From contig CP160629.1 in NCBI GenBank assembly GCA_038993745.2, positions 1,860,001 through 1,924,000 of the forward strand: DNA of 64,000 nucleotides, written 5' to 3'. Source of the DNA: Aliivibrio fischeri. Its GTDB lineage: Bacteria > Pseudomonadota > Gammaproteobacteria > Enterobacterales > Vibrionaceae. The position numbers were made by a program, and so were the translations under genes. Positions 10,160 through 20,222 of the stretch are shown here, piece after piece; the first letter of the stretch is position 1; each line of letters starts with the position of its first letter. Under the pieces are notes generated by a model. The model did not search any database and had not been told where the DNA came from. It saw only the letters and a list, made by a program, of their open reading frames with translations.

Positions 10160-10351
10160 GATTCAATACTACCTAATTAATATGACACTATGAGAGTGTT
10201 TCATTCACGAATTTGCTGAAGAGGTCATAGGATATCAGGTTCTTTTTTTGTTGTCTCAGATCAGTATTAAGACAATGATTCAGATTTAGACTCTTTCTTC
10301 TCCGTATGACTTTGTTATGATAGGTTTTTTCCCTAAGCAGAAAGTAATATC

Positions 10352-12560
10352 GTGACTTATCGCCAGATTTTTCGCCAATATTGGGCCAATAAAACCATCA
10401 ATTATAGTATCAGAGTATTACTCGCTCTTGTTGGTGCTGTTATTCCTTGTTGGTACCTTGAGCAAAATACGGCAATTACTCCACTCATTCTTGGGATTAT
10501 TGCGGCCGCATTAGCTGAAACTGACGATAAACTATCCGGAAGACTCAAGGCCTTATTCTTCACTTTCATCTGTTTTGCTATTGCCGCTTTCTCCATTGAA
10601 ATTCTCTTTCATACACCAATTTTATTTGCTATTGGATTATTTTGCTCAACCATTGCATTTATTATGCTTGGAGCTCTAGGGCCTCGCTACGCTAGCATTG
10701 CTTTTGGCTCACTACTTATCGCTATCTATACCATGCTAGGCGCTGCCGAAAGTCCAAATCTTTGGTATCAGCCAACCCTTTTACTAGGGGGTGCAGCTTG
10801 GTATTACACTATCTCGTTAACATGGCAAATATTTTGGCCATTGCAGCCAGTTCAACAAAACCTAGCAACTGTATTTGAAACCATGGCTACGTACTTAAAT
10901 AGTAAAAGTGAGTTATTCCATCCTGTAACCAATCTAGTTCCACAGCCTTATCGCCTTCAAGAAGCCAAAAATAATGCTCAAATGGTGACTGCACTTAATA
11001 ATAGTAAAGCATCGTTATTAACAAGAGCGAAGCGTGGTCATGTGGTTGGTGCTAGCGATAAGTTTTTAAAAATATATTTTATTGCACAAGACATTCATGA
11101 GCGAGTGAGTTCTAGTCATTATCGTTATCAAGATTTAGCTAATACGTTTAATCGCAGCGATATTTTATTCCGCTTTAAACATTTACTGCATAGCCAATCA
11201 TTAGCCTGTAAAGAAGTTGCTCGCTGTTTATCTCTTGGTTTACCTTATCAACATGATAACGCTTCTATTTTGCTTTAGATGAATTACAGCAATCACTTAT
11301 TGCATTAAAAGAGCAACAAAAACCAGAATGGCGGTTATCTCTTATTCAATTGGATTACCTGTTTAATAACTTAGCAACGGTTGAGCGCCAATTTGCTAAT
11401 ATTAGTAATCCAGAAAGGGCGTTAGAAACAGAAGAAGATACAGTCTTAGCAGATCAAGGCGCTCACACGCCTAAGGCCATGTGGCAACGCTTAAGAGCAA
11501 ACTTAACTACAGATTCAGTCTTATTTAGACACGCTATTCGCATGGCGTTAGCCTTAACTGCTGGTTATGGCATTATTCAAGCATTTGAATTAGAACGTGG
11601 TTATTGGATTTTGCTCACTACCTTATTTGTTTGTCAGCCAAACTACAGCGCAACTAAAGAAAAACTTGTGGCACGAGTTGCTGGGACTTTAATTGGTTTA
11701 TTGGCAGGAACCACCCTACTGGTTCTATTTCCATCTCTAGATAGCCAACTCGTATTAATGGTTATTTCTGGCGTATTGTTCTTTGCGTTCCGCCTTGCTA
11801 ACTATGGATTTGCGACTGCCTTTATTACAATGCTTGTTTTATTCTGCTTTAACCAATTAGGTGAAGGCTACGCAGTGATTCTACCAAGATTGGGGGATAC
11901 ACTCGTTGGCTGTGCTCTTGCGGTATTAGCGGTAACCTATATTCTTCCCGATTGGCAAGCAAAACGTCTAGATAAAGTTATGTCTGATACGGTGCATGCT
12001 CACCAAGATTACTTATCGAATATCATTTCTCAATATCGAGCAGGAAAGAAAGATTCTCTTCAGTATCGTTTATCACGCCGTGAAGCTCATAATAGTGAGG
12101 CTGCACTTAGCTCGGCGATCAGTAACATGTTGATTGAACCCGGTAAATATCAAACAGCTGTCGATGAATCCTTCCGCTTTTTATGCCTGTGTCATGCGAT
12201 GTTAAGCTATATCTCCGCACTTGGGCTCATCGTATGCGTTTAAAAGATGAAGAAACGCATCAATTAGTTGCTGAATCACATCGTATTATTCACGCTCATT
12301 TAAATCAGATTCAATGCCAACTAAACAATACTGATTGCAGTGATAAACTAAATACCGTTAAAGAAGAGAGTATCGAAAAACGTCTTTCAGAATGGCGTGA
12401 TGAAGATGAAAACTCAATTAGAATGGTATTGCAGCAATTGCATTTAATTCACCAAATATTACCTGAAATGCATACTTTATCAGCTTCACTAAGCACACAA
12501 ATTCACAAAATGAAAACAAGTGCTAAAGTTTGCAGTCGATCTGTTATTCCGATCGAATAA
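10352..12560 (+). pseudogene. yccS: YccS/YhfK family inner-membrane protein, broken by two frameshifts
   Basis: Three consecutive frames together encode a protein of about 736 aa aligned along E. coli YccS (about 720): an N-terminal membrane domain (GAVIPCWYL, LAETDDKLSGRLK), a cytoplasmic region (FIAQDIHERVSSSHYRYQ), a second membrane domain with the FUSC-like hallmark RGYWILLTTLFVCQPNYSAT, and a C-terminal helical part. The start is GTG. Break 1 is at the T4 run 11268-11271; one added T gives PYQHDNASIFALDELQQ. Break 2 is at the G3 run 12223-12225; one added G restores SYISALGAHRMRL. After both repairs the length is a multiple of three, so sequencing error is more likely than decay. Function is unknown; FUSC relatives are linked to efflux. 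Confidence 0.88.
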
Positions 12561-12662
12561 TTGATGTTTCTCAATTATTTTTAACGCAAGACGCCTACAC
12601 TATTATTAAAGGGAGTTCATATTTGGACTCCTCAATTACCAATAATAATTGGAGGCGCCATT

Positions 12663-13160
12663 ATGAAAAGTATATTTATTGCTGCTTTTGTTGGAATTTC
12701 AAGCCCTGATCTTATCAAACGTCTAGCGTCCGTTACTCATGAAGAAGGCGGCAAATGGCTAGTAAGTAAAATCCACTATCTAGATACACATATTTCTGCC
12801 GTAATTAAAATTGAAGTCCCTTCCGAGCATAAACAAGCCGTCCAAGATTATTTTTTATCTCAAGATGATCTAATGGTGACCTTTAGTGATGTTATTGATA
12901 CCACAGTTCAAGATACACACAGCAAATTAAAAGTCGACTCTGAAGATAGAGCGGGTATCGTTAACGATATTAGCAATATTCTTCAAAATGAAGGTATTGA
13001 GCTAATCGATATGGACAGCCATCGTATAGGCGTTCCTGCTAGCGGTACAAGCGTATTTACTGCAACTCTTAGCCTCAAGTTACCTGCAGCCGCAAACATT
13101 AATGATCTTGCTGCTGAAATTGAATCCTTAAGCGAAGACATGGTCGTCACTGTTATTTAA
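12663..13160 (+). CDS. ACT-domain protein, GcvR-like
   Basis: A 165-residue cytoplasmic protein with two ACT-type regions: residues about 4-75 (FIAAFVGISSPDLIKRLASV) and 85-165 (LKVDSEDRAGIVNDISNIL). The 'D-R-x-G-I-V' motif is the ACT ligand-binding turn. The arrangement resembles the GcvR family, which represses the glycine cleavage operon by binding GcvA, but this protein is shorter and not in the usual gcvR/bcp context. The specific role is therefore open. A strong ribosome binding site (GGAGG) precedes the ATG behind a small CCAAT/ATTGG hairpin. Confidence 0.7.
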   Translation: MKSIFIAAFVGISSPDLIKRLASVTHEEGGKWLVSKIHYLDTHISAVIKIEVPSEHKQAVQDYFLSQDDLMVTFSDVIDTTVQDTHSKLKVDSEDRAGIVNDISNILQNEGIELIDMDSHRIGVPASGTSVFTATLSLKLPAAANINDLAAEIESLSEDMVVTVI

Positions 13161-13182
13161 TTTACTATATCGCAAACGTAAA

Positions 13183-13210
13183 AAAGCCCGTTCATTTCTA
13201 AACGGGCTTT
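13183..13210. terminator. terminator, copy 1 (ACT-protein gene side)
   Basis: Stem AAAGCCCGTT / AACGGGCTTT with an 8-nt loop, flanked by A- and T-runs. It ends the ACT-domain gene on + and could also stop leakage from the tRNA array on -. Confidence 0.8.
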
Positions 13211-13228
13211 CCAGTTTTTGGTATGAGC

Positions 13229-13310
13229 GGAGCGACACACGAGGTTCCCGATCTTCAAGGCATTAGGAGTGACCTCAACCTTAGCAAGATTGCGCTCTAC
13301 CAGCTGCCCC
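13229..13310 (-). pseudogene. tRNA-Gly pseudogene, copy 1
   Basis: The 3' acceptor and T-arm (AGCGACACACGAGGTT) and the D-arm/anticodon-arm region (GCGCTCTACCAGCTG) match the intact tRNA-Gly genes to the right. A ~28-nt segment (CCCGATCTTCAAGGCATTAG...) replaces the T-loop, the anticodon arm is altered, and the 5' acceptor strand is gone. It cannot fold as a tRNA. Confidence 0.7.
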
Positions 13311-13363
13311 CTCGATTCAAAGAGCATGAATCGAACCTCTTTTAGCTATATCACAAACGTAAA

Positions 13364-13391
13364 AAAGCCCGTTCATTTCTGAACGGGCTTT
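13364..13391. terminator. terminator, copy 2
   Basis: Same AAAGCCCGTTC / GAACGGGCTTT hairpin as at 13183, in the second repeat unit. Confidence 0.75.
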
Positions 13392-13409
13392 CCAATTTTT
13401 GGTATGAGC

Positions 13410-13491
13410 GGAGCGACACACGAGGTTCCCGATCTTCAAGGCATTAGGCGTGACCTCAACCTTGGTAAGATTGCGCTCTACCAGCTGCCCC
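13410..13491 (-). pseudogene. tRNA-Gly pseudogene, copy 2
   Basis: Nearly identical to copy 1 (same T-loop replacement), with different anticodon-arm changes (CTTGGTAAGA) and the same missing acceptor strand. The shared insertion means the defect arose before the two copies were duplicated. Confidence 0.7.
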
Positions 13492-13543
13492 ACAACTCAG
13501 AGAACATAAATCGAACCTCTTTTAGTTTTATTACAAACGTAAA

Positions 13544-13571
13544 AAAGCCCATTCATTTCTGAACGGGCTTT
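13544..13571. terminator. terminator, copy 3 (end of the tRNA array)
   Basis: AAAGCCCATTC / GAACGGGCTTT hairpin (one G-T-type change in the 5' arm) directly downstream of the last intact tRNA-Gly on the minus strand. Confidence 0.75.
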
Positions 13572-13577
13572 CTTGTT

Positions 13578-13653
13578 TGGAGCGACACACGAGGTTCGAA
13601 CTCGTGACCTCAACCTTGGCAAGGTTGCGCTCTACCAGCTGAGCTAGTGTCGC
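13578..13653 (-). tRNA. tRNA-Gly (GCC), copy 3
   Basis: 76 nt with encoded CCA. Acceptor GCGACAC / GTGTCGC, D-arm AGCTCAGCTGGTAGAGC, anticodon arm ACCTT-GCC-AAGGT, T-arm with GGTTCGAAC... all intact. Identical to the copies at 13851 and 14124. Confidence 0.97.
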
Positions 13654-13686
13654 ATTTGCTGCTCTTTCGAGTCAGACTTTAATAGA

Positions 13687-13773
13687 TGGTGCCCCGGGCC
13701 GGACTTGAACCGGCACAGCGCGAACGCCGAGGGATTTTAAATCCCTTGTGTCTACCAATTCCACCACCAGGGC
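13687..13773 (-). tRNA. tRNA-Leu (TAA), copy 2
   Basis: 87 nt with CCA. Acceptor GCCCTGG / CCGGGGC, anticodon arm GGGAT-TTAAA-ATCCC with anticodon TAA, the long class II variable arm (TCGGCGTTCGCGCTGT), and T-loop GGTTCAAGTCC. Confidence 0.97.
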
Positions 13774-13850
13774 ACGCAATTTCTCGCGATGCCGATTACT
13801 GAAAAGTAAAACACCATCTGTAATTATCGCTATTGCAATAATTTTTAATT

Positions 13851-13926
13851 TGGAGCGACACACGAGGTTCGAACTCGTGACCTCAACCTTGGCAAGGTTG
13901 CGCTCTACCAGCTGAGCTAGTGTCGC
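13851..13926 (-). tRNA. tRNA-Gly (GCC), copy 2
   Basis: Identical in sequence to the tRNA-Gly at 13578; 76 nt, CCA encoded. Confidence 0.97.
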
Positions 13927-13959
13927 ATTTGCTGCTCTTTCGAGTCAGACTTTAATAGA

Positions 13960-14046
13960 TGGTGCCCCGGGCCGGACTTGAACCGGCACAGCGCGAACGC
14001 CGAGGGATTTTAAATCCCTTGTGTCTACCAATTCCACCACCAGGGC
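13960..14046 (-). tRNA. tRNA-Leu (TAA), copy 1
   Basis: Identical to the tRNA-Leu at 13687; 87 nt, class II variable arm, CCA encoded. Confidence 0.97.
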
Positions 14047-14123
14047 ACGCAATTTCTCGCGATGCCGATTACTGAAAAGTAAAACACCATCTGTAATTAC
14101 CGCAATTGCAGTAACTTTTAATT

Positions 14124-14199
14124 TGGAGCGACACACGAGGTTCGAACTCGTGACCTCAACCTTGGCAAGGTTGCGCTCTACCAGCTGAGCTAGTGTCGC
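14124..14199 (-). tRNA. tRNA-Gly (GCC), copy 1
   Basis: First tRNA-Gly of the array; 76 nt, CCA encoded, intact cloverleaf. Confidence 0.97.
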
Positions 14200-14217
14200 A
14201 TAATCATTCATAAAGAA

Positions 14218-14291
14218 TGGAGGCGCCTCCCGGAATCGAACCGAGGTCCACGGATTTGCAATCCGCTGCATAGCCACTCTGCCAAGGCGCC
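14218..14291 (-). tRNA. tRNA-Cys (GCA)
   Basis: 74 nt with CCA. Acceptor GGCGCCT / AGGCGCC, anticodon arm CGGAT-TGCAAA-TCCG with GCA, T-loop GGTTCGATTCC. It is the promoter-proximal member of the array. In E. coli glyW-cysT-leuZ likewise follows pgsA, so the neighbourhood is conserved. Confidence 0.97.
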
Positions 14292-14350
14292 TTTGTTACC
14301 TTAAGTATTCAGCAACTTAATTCAGCGCCTTCCTCTTGGGTACGGGATGC

Positions 14351-14378
14351 ATTCTACTGATTCAGCACTTAGAGTCAA
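14351..14378 (-). promoter_or_regulatory. promoter of the Cys/Gly/Leu tRNA array
   Basis: On the minus strand TTGACT (14378-14373), a 16-bp spacer, and TAGAAT (14356-14351), followed by a C-rich discriminator (GCATCCCG) typical of stable-RNA promoters under stringent control. Transcription would start about 50 nt before tRNA-Cys. Confidence 0.75.
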
Positions 14379-14399
14379 CACTATTTTTCTGTTTTTGTT

Positions 14400-14560
14400 T
14401 CGTTTGAATAAAATGCGATCAAAATGAATAGAAAACAAACGAAAACAGGCTTATTTAAGATGTTTTTTTTCTGAATAACTGCTCTTTTATCATTCTGAGA
14501 TTAAAAAATCAAAACGATAAAGTCTGTAATATCAGCTGACTATGCAAAATAATATTTCAA
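14400..14560. other. AT-rich spacer between tRNA promoter and pgsA terminator
   Basis: No coding frame or RNA gene seen. It holds an AT-rich stretch that may act as an UP-element region for the tRNA promoter on its left edge. Confidence 0.4.
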
Positions 14561-14566
14561 ATATAA

Positions 14567-14590
14567 AAAAGCGAACCTAAGTTCGCTTTT
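14567..14590. terminator. terminator after pgsA
   Basis: Stem AAAAGCGAAC / GTTCGCTTTT around a CTAA loop with flanking A/T-runs, 15 bp past the pgsA stop. Confidence 0.8.
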
Positions 14591-14604
14591 CAATTCATTT
14601 ATAT

Positions 14605-15159
14605 CTATTCATCTGCATTAAGTAGATCATCTTTTGCTGCAGCTAAGTACTGCACCATCGACCAATATGTCAAAATAGTTGCAATATATAGAGCGGCATA
14701 ACCTAACCAGATCATCCAATCATCGTAACGCCAGATAAGAACCCAAAGCGCAAACATTTGAGATACAGTTTTTACTTTACCAACCCAAGATACGGCAACA
14801 CTTGCTCGTTTTCCTATTTCAGCCATCCACTCTCGTAATGCAGAAATAATAATTTCACGTGCAATCATTGTAATCGCAGGGATGGTGATCCAAATTGTAT
14901 GATAATGCTCAGTAATTAAAATTAAAGCAGCAGCCACCATGACTTTATCAGCAACTGGGTCTAAAAAAGCACCAAAGCGAGAAGTTTGCCCCAGTTTACG
15001 AGCTAAAAGTCCATCTAACCAATCAGTAAAACCTGCAACCCAGAATACCATTGCAGCAGCTACAGCTGACCATTCATAAGGCAAGTAGAACACAACAACA
15101 AACACAGGGATCAGTGCTAGTCGGATAAACGTGAGTATATTTGGTATTGTTAATCGCAT
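14605..15159 (-). CDS. pgsA: CDP-diacylglycerol-glycerol-3-phosphate 3-phosphatidyltransferase
   Basis: A 184-residue inner-membrane enzyme with several transmembrane helices. The CDP-alcohol phosphotransferase motif DG-x2-AR-x8-G-x3-D-x3-D is visible as [20 protein letters not shown] then [10 protein letters not shown]. It makes phosphatidylglycerophosphate, the committed step to phosphatidylglycerol and cardiolipin. It lies 45 bp after uvrC and is likely co-transcribed with gacA-uvrC, an arrangement conserved in gammaproteobacteria. Confidence 0.96.
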   Translation of the reverse strand: MRLTIPNILTFIRLALIPVFVVVFYLPYEWSAVAAAMVFWVAGFTDWLDGLLARKLGQTSRFGAFLDPVADKVMVAAALILITEHYHTIWITIPAITMIAREIIISALREWMAEIGKRASVAVSWVGKVKTVSQMFALWVLIWRYDDWMIWLGYAALYIATILTYWSMVQYLAAAKDDLLNADE

Positions 15160-15204
15160 AAATAATTCTTAAGTTTTGGTCCGCGAGTGTATGGTGCGCT
15201 TTTT

Positions 15205-17031
15205 TTATCCGTGTTTCAACGCATCATGTATTTTTTCTGCCAAAGAATGGCTAATGCCTGGCACTTTGGCTATTTCTTCGACACTTGCACTTTTTAATTC
15301 TTGTAGGCCACCTAAATATTGCAACAATGCTTGTCTTCGTTTTGGACCAACCCCATCAATATTTTGAAGGGTACTCGTTTTTCTTACTTTAGCACGCTGT
15401 GCTCGGTGTCCACCAATAGCATGGTTGTGACTCTCATCACGAATATGCTGTATCAAATGCAAAGCAGGAGAATCACTTGGCATTGAAAACTCTTCTCCAC
15501 TAATTTTCACTAGTGTTTCTAACCCATGTTTACGAGTAACACCTTTTGCGATACCTAGTAATAATGGCTGCTTAGGCCAATCTTCCCAATGCTTACTGAT
15601 AACCTCATAAGCTCGATTCAATTGCCCTTTACCACCATCAATAAAAATAATATCAGGGATTTTATCAATATCTAATTGTTTACTGTAGCGTCGTTCAAGA
15701 ACTTGCGCCATAGCAGCATAATCATCACCACCAGTAATACCTGCTATATTATAACGTCGATACTCTGATTTTACTGGTCCTTCCTGATTAAAAACAACAC
15801 ACGATGCAACTGTTTTCTCTCCCATGGTATGACTAATATCGAAACATTCCATACGCTGAATAGAAGATAATACTAACGCTTCTTCTAATTGTTTAAAGCG
15901 CTGATACATTGTGAGTTTATGATTTGATTTACTGGTTAAAGCTGTTAATGCATTGGTATCTGCTAATTTTAAATAACGCCCTTTCATCCCTTTAGGATTT
16001 AATTGAAAAATAACTTTTCGCCCAGATAACTCAGTGAGTGCTCTTTCTAAATCTTCACTATTAAATTCAAAACTAGTGACCACTCGATTAGGAATCGTTC
16101 TACCCTGTGTATGATTTAAGTAGTATTGAGTCAGAAAGCTTAAAAAGACTTCTTCTTTGTCTGTGTTAGCTGGTATCTTCGGGAAAAAACTGCGACTACC
16201 TAAAATCTTCCCTTGGCGAATCATCAATAAGTGAACACACCCCAAGCCATTTTCAATTGCAAACCCTAAAACATCAAGATCATCACCACTGTCATCAGAG
16301 ACATATTGTTGCTCCTGCACTCGTCTCATGGCTTGAATTTGATCTCGAATGATCGCTGCTTTTTCAAAATTCAAGGATTGACTGGCTGACTCCATTTGTT
16401 CGACCAGTGTTTGAATAACTTGCCTATCCTTACCTTGCAAAAACAAGCGAATAAAATCAGTCTGTTCTTTATATTCTTCATCACTAACAATCCCTTTAAC
16501 ACAAGGGGCTAAGCAGCGTCCAATTTGGTGCATTAAGCATGGTCTATGACGATTTGCATATACCGAATCTTCGCATTGGCGAATAGGGAATAACTTTTGG
16601 ATGAGGTGAAGACTTTCTCTAACGGCTCCAGAATCAGGATAAGGGCCAAAGTACTCACCTTTTTTACGTTTCACACCACGGTGGATAGAGATCCTTGGAT
16701 GCTTATGTTGTGAAATGAAAATATAAGGATACGATTTATCATCTCGAAGAAGCACATTATATTTAGGTAAGTATTGCTTAATATAATTGTGTTCAAGGAT
16801 GAGAGCTTCTGTTTCAGAGTGAGTGACAGTAACGTCAACTTGATGAATATGGCTAACTAATGCCTTAGTTTTTTCCGAAGGTACATTACTACGAAAATAA
16901 CTGGATAAACGTTTTTTTAAGTCTTTTGCTTTACCTACATAAATAACGTCAGCCTCGGCGTTATACATTCGATAAACGCCAGGCTGATGTGTTACAGATT
17001 TTAGGAACGCTTTTGAATCAAAGGAAGGCAC
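15205..17031 (-). CDS. uvrC: excinuclease ABC subunit C
   Basis: The 608-residue length matches E. coli UvrC (610). The N-terminal GIY-YIG nuclease (PGVYRMY...[14 protein letters not shown], about residues 18-95) makes the 3' incision. A UVR domain lies near 205-240, the RNase H-like 5' nuclease has CFDISHTMG and FIDGGKGQL, and helix-hairpin-helix motifs ([28 protein letters not shown]) end the protein. The start is GTG at 17031: its G is also the last base of the gacA stop codon (TAGTG overlap), which implies translational coupling. Confidence 0.97.
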   Translation of the reverse strand: MPSFDSKAFLKSVTHQPGVYRMYNAEADVIYVGKAKDLKKRLSSYFRSNVPSEKTKALVSHIHQVDVTVTHSETEALILEHNYIKQYLPKYNVLLRDDKSYPYIFISQHKHPRISIHRGVKRKKGEYFGPYPDSGAVRESLHLIQKLFPIRQCEDSVYANRHRPCLMHQIGRCLAPCVKGIVSDEEYKEQTDFIRLFLQGKDRQVIQTLVEQMESASQSLNFEKAAIIRDQIQAMRRVQEQQYVSDDSGDDLDVLGFAIENGLGCVHLLMIRQGKILGSRSFFPKIPANTDKEEVFLSFLTQYYLNHTQGRTIPNRVVTSFEFNSEDLERALTELSGRKVIFQLNPKGMKGRYLKLADTNALTALTSKSNHKLTMYQRFKQLEEALVLSSIQRMECFDISHTMGEKTVASCVVFNQEGPVKSEYRRYNIAGITGGDDYAAMAQVLERRYSKQLDIDKIPDIIFIDGGKGQLNRAYEVISKHWEDWPKQPLLLGIAKGVTRKHGLETLVKISGEEFSMPSDSPALHLIQHIRDESHNHAIGGHRAQRAKVRKTSTLQNIDGVGPKRRQALLQYLGGLQELKSASVEEIAKVPGISHSLAEKIHDALKHG

Positions 17032-17675
17032 TACAGCGTCTCAGCATCTAAAATACCATGACGAATAGCTAGATGAGTTAATTCAACATCTCCACTTATA
17101 TTTAACTTACTGAATAAACGGTAACGATAGCTGTTCACTGTTTTAGGGCTTAAATTCAGTTGTTCGGAAATATCCGTCACTTTTTCGCCTTTAGTGATCA
17201 TCATCATTATTTGTAGTTCTCGCTCAGAAAGCTCTTTAAATGGATTCTCAGCATCTGGCGTAAATTGACTTAGCGCCATCTGTTGTGCAATTTCTGGTGA
17301 TAAGTAGCGTTGACCACTTTGTACCATACGAATCGCATTAACCATTTCGTCAGGACCTGCACCCTTAGTTAAATAACCAGCAGCACCGGCTTGCATAACT
17401 TTAGTCGGAAATGGGTTTTCAGTATGAATAGTCAAAACTATAACTTTCACATCTGGGTTAAATCTTAAAATCTTTTTGGTTGCTTCTAAGCCACCAATGC
17501 CAGGCATGTTCATATCCATAAGAACAATATCTGCCTGCTCTGTTCGACACCATTTAACGGCATCTTCACCGCTGTCAGCTTCCCCTACTACTTTAATTCC
17601 ACGGACGTCTTCAAGAATACGTCTAATCCCTGTGCGAACCAGCTCATGATCATCTACAAGGAATACTTTAATCAC
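17031..17675 (-). CDS. gacA: response regulator GacA/UvrY (VarA)
   Basis: NarL/FixJ-type regulator. From the preferred GTG start at 17675 ([16 protein letters not shown]) it has 214 residues; a GTG at 17684 is also in frame but sits too close to its AGG/GGA. The receiver has acidic residues D8/D9, the phosphorylated D54 (VLMDMNMPG) and K105-like LTKGAG. The LuxR-type helix-turn-helix is [20 protein letters not shown]...[14 protein letters not shown]. It pairs with a GacS/BarA/VarS kinase elsewhere and drives csr small RNAs. The linkage to uvrC is the classical gacA-uvrC block. Confidence 0.95.
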   Translation of the reverse strand: MIKVFLVDDHELVRTGIRRILEDVRGIKVVGEADSGEDAVKWCRTEQADIVLMDMNMPGIGGLEATKKILRFNPDVKVIVLTIHTENPFPTKVMQAGAAGYLTKGAGPDEMVNAIRMVQSGQRYLSPEIAQQMALSQFTPDAENPFKELSERELQIMMMITKGEKVTDISEQLNLSPKTVNSYRYRLFSKLNISGDVELTHLAIRHGILDAETL

Positions 17676-17850
17676 AACTGACACTCCGATTTAATCTACA
17701 GCCACCTCTATGTAGAGGTCTTAACTAACTGTCTATTTTACCTTAAAAAACAGATAAAAGCATATTGATTATGCGTTAGGCCGCAAAGTTTTGCTATTAA
17801 AAAGCTATTGACTTTGATCCGGTTTCTTCAATATACAATAAAAATAATTC

Positions 17851-20218
17851 TTAAAATAGACCTAATTGAGAGTTAGATAATTCATTAAAATCTAAACCGA
17901 TAAAAGGGAGAATTCCATCCGCGATCGGTTTCAATTGTTTCTCTACATAATGGTCATAATCAATCGGATTATTTATATATTCAACCGGTTCAGGTCCTGC
18001 AGTGGTAATGACATACTCTATCCATCCACCATATTGATATTGAGGCCTTTTTCCTATTTGTTGATTCCGATAATCTGCTAATCGTGCCGCTTTAACGTGA
18101 GGAGGAACGTTCTTTTGATATTCATCCAACTGTCTTCTCAAACGCTTTCTATAAATGAGCTGCTTATCTAACTTGCCCTGCTTAGTATCATCAACATATT
18201 GTCGAACGTATTCTTTTACATCTTGTTGATGAAATACTTTATGGAATAATGTTTTCTGAAATTCTTGTGATAATGGAGTCCAATCCGTTCTAACTGTCTC
18301 TAATCCTTTAAATACAATTTCTTCCTTACCTTCTTTTTTTACTAAACCAGCATAACGCTTTTTAGACCCAGTTTCTGATCCTCGAATCGTCGGCATTAAA
18401 AACGTTCGATAATGAGTTTCATATTCAATATCTAATGCTGAATCAATTGCGTATTTTTCAGATAAGTGGGAAATCCACCACTGATTTATCTTTTCAACCA
18501 AAGATGAACCAATAGCGTCAGCTTCTTTAGATGACATTGATTCCCGAGAGTAACAAACGTAGAGTCAGTATCGCCGTATATAACTTCATAACCCTCCTCT
18601 TCAATCAATTCACGAGTCATTTTCATAATTTCATGCCCACGCATGGTTATTGAAGAAGCCAATCGATGATCAAAAAAGCGGCAACCTGACGAACCTAGCA
18701 CACCATAAAATGAGTTCATTATGATTTTTATTGCTTGAGAAAATGCCTTTTCATTATTTCTTTTTGCTTCATCTCGAGCAGACCATAAATTTTCAATTAA
18801 TTTAGGTAAGAAGTGTTTAGAACGATGAAATCGTCCCCCTCTAAAACCATCAATGGCTTGATTATCTTCTGTACCTACTTCTTGTTTTAATCCTTCAATC
18901 AAGCCTAAAGGATCAATATTAAACGTACGAATAATAGAGGGATAAAGAGATTTAAAATCAAGAACGATAACAGATTGATATAAACCTGGCTTAGAATTCA
19001 TTACATAGCCACCAGGACTTGCAACCCAATTCTCACTCTCTAAATTAGGTGCAATATACCCTGCTCTGTGAAGCCTTGGTAAATACAAGTTAGTAAATGC
19101 AGCAACTGAACCTCCAACACGATCAAGCTCAACCCCCGTTAATTTCGTTCGCTCAATCAAAAACTCTAAGAGATGAGTATGTTCAAATATACGAGTAACC
19201 AAAATACAATCTTGAAGGTTGTATTTAGCTAAAGAAAGTTTATCTTCTCGATACATTCGATTGATCTCAGACATTTTATCGCTTTGATCATTAATCGATT
19301 TACCTTCTTTCAATAACTCTTGAGCTACTGATTCAAGTGACCAACTAGAGAAATGATAAGTCGCAGTTTTCAGAGCATCAATACCGTCTAGCACAACGCG
19401 CCCAGGAAAAGATAAAAAACCTTGTTGCCGATTTTTATCGGAATCACGCCAATAAAGCGAACTGTTACCCCGACCAATACGAAAAGGTAATTTGTGCCAT
19501 TTTGCTCTCTGAATTAATAATCGAAAATCAAAATTAATCACATTCCAGCCAATAATAATGTCTGGATCAAATTGATAAAACCAAGACTCTAAAGCAACAA
19601 GCAGTGCTTTTTCATTTTCCACCCATTGAATAGACAAATTACTGTCTTGTGAGTCGCCCACCATAATAATACGTGTATCGAGTTCACTATGTAGAGCGAC
19701 GGAATATAGAATGCCTTTTTCTGAACACTCAATATCTAATGAAACCATACTAAATTTAGGTGAACGATCCGTCGTTTTGACTTTTACATTACGATATTCA
19801 ATATGGTCTTTTTTTGTATTGGGTTGCCAATAAATGATAGACCACCACAAATAAAACGCTCCATTAAATAACGATCAGCTAAGCGAATATCGCTTTCATA
19901 TATAGGTAAATGTAATTGTTCAATAAATTGAGTCGCTGCTCGTTTTTGGTAGGTATTTTTAAAATACAAACCGAGCACGGAATCATGATTAAATGTGGAT
20001 AATGCCGTCGGTTTTATATGAAAAGGGATATTTTCTTTCTGTAAGCAAGCTTCATACTGAGAGCGCTTATCCTCTAATATGAAAGTAACTGCATCTTCAT
20101 TCTCAATAAGTAAGTGTGCAATATGATCATCACACTTAACCCAGAGGTCGACTAAACTTTGATTATTAATTTCTCTAGTTTGACGTGTAAGCAAAAAACC
20201 CTGTTGAGGTGAATTCAA
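17851..20218 (-). pseudogene. polB: DNA polymerase II, broken by two frameshifts
   Basis: Three frames make a family B polymerase of about 789 aa after repair (E. coli PolB 783). The exonuclease has SLDIECSEKG (Exo I) and IIGWNVINFDFRLL (Exo II). The polymerase has LDFKSLYPSIIRTF (motif A), KIIMNSFYGVLGS (motif B) and YGDTDSTF (motif C), and the C-terminus is the PCNA/clamp-type SQLGLF. Break 1 is at the T7 run 19809-19815 (A7 in the coding strand); one more A restores PIQKKDHIEYRNV. Break 2 is at the C3 run 18543-18545; one more G restores STFVTLGESMSSKEADA. It starts 4 bp after the nucleotidyltransferase gene. No LexA box was found upstream, though E. coli polB is an SOS gene. Confidence 0.92.
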
Positions 20219-20222
20219 GTTA

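Larger units (their letters stand above)
13161..13571. repeat. three tandem ~180-bp units of terminator plus tRNA-Gly remnant
   Basis: The block ACAAACGTAAAAAAGCCC-GTTCATTTCT-GAACGGGCTTT recurs with A-runs starting at 13180, 13361 and 13541 (periods 181 and 180). In units 1 and 2 it is followed by a degenerate tRNA-Gly; in unit 3 by the intact tRNA-Gly at 13578. The copies lie at the 3' end of the leftward tRNA array and look like duplications of its last tRNA and terminator, now decaying. Confidence 0.75.
13578..14123 (-). repeat. perfect-period 273-bp tandem duplication of a Gly-Leu tRNA unit
   Basis: tRNA-Gly starts lie at 13578, 13851 and 14124, exactly 273 bp apart, and the two tRNA-Leu copies are also 273 bp apart. 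The spacers, including the CTGCTCTTTCGAGTCAGAC and AAACACCATCTGTAATTA segments, are repeated with only a few changes. This is a recent unequal-crossover type duplication. Confidence 0.9.

Noticed and set aside
11268..12225. Programmed ribosomal frameshifting in yccS or the other broken genes
   Set aside because: The sites are not slippery heptamers with downstream structure, and ten unrelated genes share the same one-base deficit in plain homopolymers.
13672..14277. Open frames of 63 and 110 codons across the tRNA array
   Set aside because: They read through tRNA-Gly, tRNA-Leu and tRNA-Cys genes and repeat with the 273-bp unit; they are not proteins.
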